Shown here: piece after piece, positions 6,519 through 9,479 of the stretch
How positions within the stretch are numbered: position 1 is the stretch's first letter
Layout: every line of letters starts with the position of its first letter
DNA from: Nitrospiraceae bacterium
GTDB taxonomy: Bacteria; Nitrospirota; Nitrospiria; Nitrospirales; Nitrospiraceae
Direction: 5' to 3'
Length of the DNA: 9,479 bases
Assembly (NCBI GenBank): GCA_005793285.1
Contig: SXPO01000195.1
Span: 1-9,479 of the forward strand
Translations under genes and position numbers: made by a program
Notes under the pieces: model-generated
Told to the model about the DNA's origin: nothing
Seen by the model: only the letters and a program-made list of their open reading frames with translations
Database searches by the model: none

Positions 6519-7505
6519 TTACTGTGCGCTGGGACAGCCCCCTGCCGTCATATAGAGCAGATAGTTGCCCATCCCATGATTCGTCTGCGGTTCCTGCAAA
6601 GGCCGGTGATGGACCATCACCATCTCGTACTCGTCGCGCGTATTGATGGGGAAACCCTGCGCCTGTCGATACACTTGGTGCGGCAGAAACGACAGAAAGG
6701 CTCCGTCCGGTGCAACATCAGGCACCGTCCGGAGCAGCGTCTTCTGTGCGGTCTTGTTTTCCAAGGCAATCAAGAGCACCTGATCGTGCCCATGCGGGTA
6801 GGCGAATTTCACGCAGCCGTCCATTCTGAATTTCAGCGGCGCCCGATCCACCTGTACGCCTCGCTGGACCGCGATACCCTCGTCGCTCTCATCCGATCGC
6901 CGCTTGTCGAACTGCGTGAAACAGACCGTATTGACGCCGACCTGGTACACCTCAAGCGGCTGCACCGCCGACCCTTTCGGCGCCATTTCCATCGTGAAGC
7001 TGGCCATGACGTCCTTCGTCGTCGGCACACCATGGTAGAACGCAACGATGGTCATGAGTTTCTGGCCCTTTGTGAGCTTGACTCCGTACCCGGCTGGAAA
7101 CCGGGTCTGTGCCATCTCCATACCAGCCCCGGCAAAAAATAACGGTTCGCCGGGACAGGCGGCGCTGTCTTTGTCCTGGTTGATCATCAAGATATGGTGC
7201 AGATACTGGCGGGGGAGTGGCGTCCCGTCTTTTTGAAACACAGCGGAATGGAAGCCGGTCATGATCATGTCATCCGGTACGGTAAAAACATGCTTGGGGA
7301 GACTGGCGGCTAACTCGCCGTCATGCCCAGACGGCAGGTCCACTGGACCGAATGTGATGGTGACACGGTCGTTCTCAAAGGACACGCTGGTCGTCGTCCG
7401 GCCCGCCAATTGTGGCGTACGATGATGATCATGGTGCGCGCCATCCGCCAACACCGCGTCCGTAATAGTCAGCGAGAGAAACGCCACAAGCGAAAATATC
7501 AACAT
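6519..7505 (-). CDS. Secreted PHM/DBH-like type II copper monooxygenase homologue
   Basis: The 328-residue product begins at ATG 7505 after GGGAGGGG. Residues 1-20 are a hydrophobic export signal lacking the usual basic start; the mature chain opens with a His cluster (GAHHDHH). Copper-ligand signatures occur in the order and rough spacing of peptidylglycine alpha-hydroxylating monooxygenase (PHM): H103-H104 (YLHHILM) and H158 (AFYHGV) for the first copper; H238-x-H240 (YPHGHD) and M312 (MGNYLLYM) for the second. Spacings are 54, 80 and 72 residues against about 64, 70 and 70 in rat PHM (ligands 107, 108, 172, 242, 244, 314). Family knowledge: these enzymes hydroxylate C-H bonds using O2, two separate coppers and a reductant such as ascorbate. 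Overall similarity is low, so the reaction is not proven and an electron-transfer or copper-binding role is possible. The gene lies 55 nt after the beta-barrel gene, with a terminator between, so it may be only partly co-transcribed with it. Confidence 0.75.
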   Translation of the reverse strand: MLIFSLVAFLSLTITDAVLADGAHHDHHRTPQLAGRTTTSVSFENDRVTITFGPVDLPSGHDGELAASLPKHVFTVPDDMIMTGFHSAVFQKDGTPLPRQYLHHILMINQDKDSAACPGEPLFFAGAGMEMAQTRFPAGYGVKLTKGQKLMTIVAFYHGVPTTKDVMASFTMEMAPKGSAVQPLEVYQVGVNTVCFTQFDKRRSDESDEGIAVQRGVQVDRAPLKFRMDGCVKFAYPHGHDQVLLIALENKTAQKTLLRTVPDVAPDGAFLSFLPHQVYRQAQGFPINTRDEYEMVMVHHRPLQEPQTNHGMGNYLLYMTAGGCPSAQ

Positions 7506-7520
7506 GACCCCTCCCGGCTT

Positions 7521-7543
7521 GAAAAAGATCCGCCGCTGGCGGA
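7521..7543 (-). terminator. Rho-independent terminator after the beta-barrel gene
   Basis: On the minus strand TCCGCC-AGC-GGCGGA (7543-7529) forms a 6-bp GC-rich stem with a 3-nt loop and is followed directly by TCTTTTTC. It begins 17 nt after the TAG of the beta-barrel gene. The ribosome site of the PHM-like gene follows within about 10 nt of the T-run, so read-through or a promoter inside the upstream gene must supply that gene. Confidence 0.75.
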
Positions 7544-7559
7544 CGTTTTCAGCATCCTG

Positions 7560-8234
7560 CTAGAATCCGATGGCCCCATAGATACCGGTCGTCCAATAAT
7601 TGTTCACCGTATTGGTTTGATTGGAGGCCACATGGAATCGGCTGTCGATGCCCAGCCACAGCTCTTTCCACATTCGATATTCTGCGCCGCCGCCGAACTG
7701 CACCCCGATATCCAAGTAATTGACCTGACTGGACGTTGGGCTGATGACGTGGAAATCCAGCCCGGCCGGAATGACCCAGGGTTGGAAATCAGTTCCCTGC
7801 ATGAACTTCACCTTGGGGGCCACGCTTGCCGTCAACATGGTCATCTGCACCTTAGCTGGAGTTGTATTACCAACCAGGGCTTCCCCGTTCACAACGCTGC
7901 TGGAAGCCCACCGCTTGAATTCCAATCCGATTTCACCCACGACTGCAATGCCTTTCGCCATGCCCCACAGATCTCTGGTGATCATGAGCTCCGCGCCGCC
8001 GCCGATGTTATAGCCGAATTTCCCATCGTTCCCCTTGCTATGCACGTCGGTGATTAGCTCGCCTGCGCGATCGCTCGTCATTCCGGCAGCGCCCCCGCGA
8101 AAGAACACGCGATTCCCTGTCGTCGTCGTATCTTCAGCCAGGGTCGCTCCCACGCCACTCAGGGCGCACACCGCCGCGAGTGACATCGCAAGGGACCACA
8201 TTCCGATGTTCCTTCTGCTTTTCCAAACCTGCAT
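7560..8234 (-). CDS. Small outer-membrane beta-barrel protein
   Basis: The 224-residue product starts at ATG 8234 behind a strong GGGAGGAGGGAG site. Residues 1-33 form a classic Sec signal peptide: basic KSRR, a hydrophobic stretch, and cleavage probably after A33 (ATLA/ED). The mature chain has the alternating pattern of amphipathic beta strands with Gly-rich turns (GYNIGGGAEL at 75-84, IGVQFGGGAEYR at 176-187), and ends in the strand IYGAIGF with a terminal Phe, the usual signal for outer-membrane assembly. About 190 mature residues suit an eight-stranded barrel of the OmpA/OmpW/OmpX size class. No porin-specific or metal-binding motif is visible, so its cargo is unknown. An intrinsic terminator follows, suggesting its own strong transcript. 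Its position before two exported copper proteins may mean a joint envelope role, which is inference only. Confidence 0.82.
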   Translation of the reverse strand: MQVWKSRRNIGMWSLAMSLAAVCALSGVGATLAEDTTTTGNRVFFRGGAAGMTSDRAGELITDVHSKGNDGKFGYNIGGGAELMITRDLWGMAKGIAVVGEIGLEFKRWASSSVVNGEALVGNTTPAKVQMTMLTASVAPKVKFMQGTDFQPWVIPAGLDFHVISPTSSQVNYLDIGVQFGGGAEYRMWKELWLGIDSRFHVASNQTNTVNNYWTTGIYGAIGF

Positions 8235-8288
8235 GACTCCCTCCTCCCTGGTTTATGCATCGAGGAGCACGGCCTTTCCTTCGAGCGA

Positions 8289-8399
8289 TCAGCTGGCAGA
8301 CACCCTCCGGTCCACCTTCGCTGGCTTGATCAACAAGTGATGCAGCATGTCTTCATCGATCAATCGGCACAACAGGCATACGAACCGCGAACGTTTCAT
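8289..8399 (-). CDS. Doubtful 36-residue ORF between genes
   Basis: ATG at 8399 to a stop at 8289 would encode a basic peptide with two Cys close together (VCLLCRL at 7-13) and HH near the middle. It fills much of the 194-nt gap between the Cys-rich gene and the beta-barrel gene. The upstream purine run GAGGGG is about 14 nt from the ATG, which is too far for a good site. It could equally be untranslated leader of the beta-barrel gene. No family is recognised. Confidence 0.15.
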   Translation of the reverse strand: MKRSRFVCLLCRLIDEDMLHHLLIKPAKVDRRVSAS

Positions 8400-8428
8400 C
8401 CCGATTCGGCTCACCCCTCGCAGCGCGC

Positions 8429-8935
8429 TCACACATCGGACTGTGCGATGCGGAGGTTCGGACACCAGTCCACTTCGGCCTGCCGGGCGATCCTTTGCAG
8501 CTGGGGCGACATCGCAGGCGCGCCCGGTTCGCGCGACACTCCCACACACCGTGAACACATAAACTGACAATGGGACAGGCATGCCCGATCCGGACATTCG
8601 CCGCCGTCGCCGACTCTCGCCGCCTGCTGCGTGCAATAGACCGCCGGGTCCGCCACGCCAAGACTTTCTTGATAGCAGAGGAGCGTGTTGTAGAACTTGA
8701 CCGGGCTCACGACAGGCCGCCCGTCGATGGTGATATGGATGCCGTTCGGGTCCGCGCTCTCCCAGATCAAGTGTGTGATGACATCGACCGCTTGCGGAAA
8801 ATCTTCGAAGCAGGCCACGTACACCGGCCCCTGGTCATCCGCCTCCATGTCGGAGGCCTGGGCCATCCGGATGAGCCGCAGTGCGGCCGGGGCTTGAACA
8901 AGCTGTGCTTCAGGAATTGCGATCGTGAGACGCAC
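8429..8935 (-). CDS. Unrecognised Cys-rich protein, possible metal or Fe-S binder
   Basis: I choose GTG 8935 because GGAG lies 6 nt upstream; a GTG at 8983 gives 16 more residues but overlaps the previous gene by 74 nt and lacks a site. The 168-residue product has no signal peptide or membrane segment. Residues 1-95 look like an ordinary globular domain (strands around VYVACF at 38-43 and IHITIDGRPV at 66-75). The C-terminal part is Cys-rich: C101, C114, C119, C123, C127, C130 and C158, i.e. C-x4-C-x3-C-x3-C-x2-C in the middle. Such a cluster could bind zinc or an iron-sulfur centre. Its start overlaps the end of the 2OG oxygenase by 26 nt, so the two are probably translationally coupled and may work together. 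I know no named family for it. Confidence 0.68.
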   Translation of the reverse strand: MRLTIAIPEAQLVQAPAALRLIRMAQASDMEADDQGPVYVACFEDFPQAVDVITHLIWESADPNGIHITIDGRPVVSPVKFYNTLLCYQESLGVADPAVYCTQQAARVGDGGECPDRACLSHCQFMCSRCVGVSREPGAPAMSPQLQRIARQAEVDWCPNLRIAQSDV

Positions 8936-9479
8936 CGGTGGCTCCAGCGAGAAATCGTAAGATCGGATGATCCGCCATCGCACCGGACCGCGATGTCGTG
9001 GGCGCGCCGGTCAATGCCCGCCCCGCCGTAGGCCGGTGTATCAAGGCAGCCGGACCGAAGTAGCCGAAGACGTCCTTCAGATTGGAAAATGCGCGGTGAA
9101 TCGGCCCCATGTCCTGATTGGTCACATACTGCATCGTGAGCACGATCCGTTCTTCCCGGGGCCCGAGCGGGGTGACGGCATGCCACAGCTTGTCACCGTT
9201 AAAAATGACCAGCGACCCCGGATCAAGCGGAATGGATTGCTCCCTCACTGTTTCTGCGGTTCCGGGCGCAGGCATGTGGGCTACCAACCGGCATTGCTCG
9301 GAACGCTCGATCAAGCCCATCAGGACCGTGTACCGCTTGCCCTTGTAGTACGAGGTATCGTGATGAAATCCGATGTGGTCTCCGGGCTTCGTGTAGTAAT
9401 AGAGGGCGCAGGAATGGGGATCCTGTTCCGGACAGAGCTGCAACTCCTCCTTCACGATCTGACTCAGAAATCGCCGTAA
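8910..9479 (-). CDS. 2-oxoglutarate/Fe(II)-dependent oxygenase (5' end outside window)
   Basis: The frame is open to the right edge, leaving 189 C-terminal residues; the family normally has further N-terminal sequence. The double-stranded beta-helix signature is clear: YYYTKPGDHIGFHHD contains the iron-binding H-x-D, then a long strand (RYTVLMGLIE), then GSLVIFNGDKLWHAV with the second iron His, and EERIVLTMQY with the Arg that binds the 2-oxoglutarate carboxylate, 11 residues after that His. All key residues are thus present. Family knowledge: these enzymes hydroxylate or otherwise oxidise a substrate while converting 2-oxoglutarate to succinate; the closest general type is the prolyl 4-hydroxylase-like group. 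The last 40 or so residues, after the conserved core (GYFGPAALIHRP onward), are Ala/Thr/Ser-rich and unlike the family, and overlap the next gene. This may be a natural tail or the trace of a frameshift. The substrate is unknown. Confidence 0.85.
   Translation of the reverse strand, partial: LRRFLSQIVKEELQLCPEQDPHSCALYYYTKPGDHIGFHHDTSYYKGKRYTVLMGLIERSEQCRLVAHMPAPGTAETVREQSIPLDPGSLVIFNGDKLWHAVTPLGPREERIVLTMQYVTNQDMGPIHRAFSNLKDVFGYFGPAALIHRPTAGRALTGAPTTSRSGAMADHPILRFLAGATGASHDRNS

Noticed and set aside
1..9479. CRISPR arrays, tRNA or rRNA genes, complete insertion sequences
   Set aside because: No regularly spaced direct repeats, no tRNA-like cloverleaf, no rRNA-like sequence and no transposase were seen on either strand.

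Overview
All recognisable genes lie on the minus strand, so the window reads right to left. The genes are clearly GC-rich, carry strong GGAGG-type ribosome binding sites, and encode Sec-type signal peptides plus an outer-membrane beta-barrel protein, which points to a diderm bacterium. A giant multicopper oxidase close to a chlorite-dismutase-family gene makes a Nitrospira-like member of the Nitrospirota my best guess. That is inference from gene content; no phylogenetic marker is present.

Layout in transcription order: (1) >9479-8910, the C-terminal part of a 2-oxoglutarate/Fe(II) oxygenase; (2) 8935-8429, an unrecognised Cys-rich protein whose start overlaps the oxygenase end; (3) a short stretch holding only a doubtful 36-codon ORF; (4) 8234-7560, a small outer-membrane beta-barrel protein followed by an intrinsic terminator; (5) 7505-6519, a secreted protein carrying all six copper-ligand signatures of the PHM/DBH type of copper monooxygenase; (6) 6399-5677, a chlorite dismutase-family (HemQ-like) heme protein; (7) 5662-4622, a Rieske non-heme iron oxygenase of the pheophorbide a oxygenase/VanA type, 14 nt after gene 6; (8) a 607-nt, lower-GC intergenic region full of inverted repeats, including a three-way-junction RNA candidate; (9) 4014-<1, a very large exported multicopper oxidase, at least 1338 residues, cut by the left edge.

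Every recognised enzyme here is a copper-, heme- or iron-dependent redox protein. The PHM-like protein and the giant oxidase both look periplasmic, both need copper, and both begin their mature chains with a His cluster. The HemQ-like protein and the Rieske oxygenase are closely spaced and probably co-translated, which suggests a shared substrate, perhaps a tetrapyrrole. The most promising leads are the PHM-like monooxygenase, the modular oxidase with its copper motifs divided between modules, and the structured leader region upstream of that oxidase.
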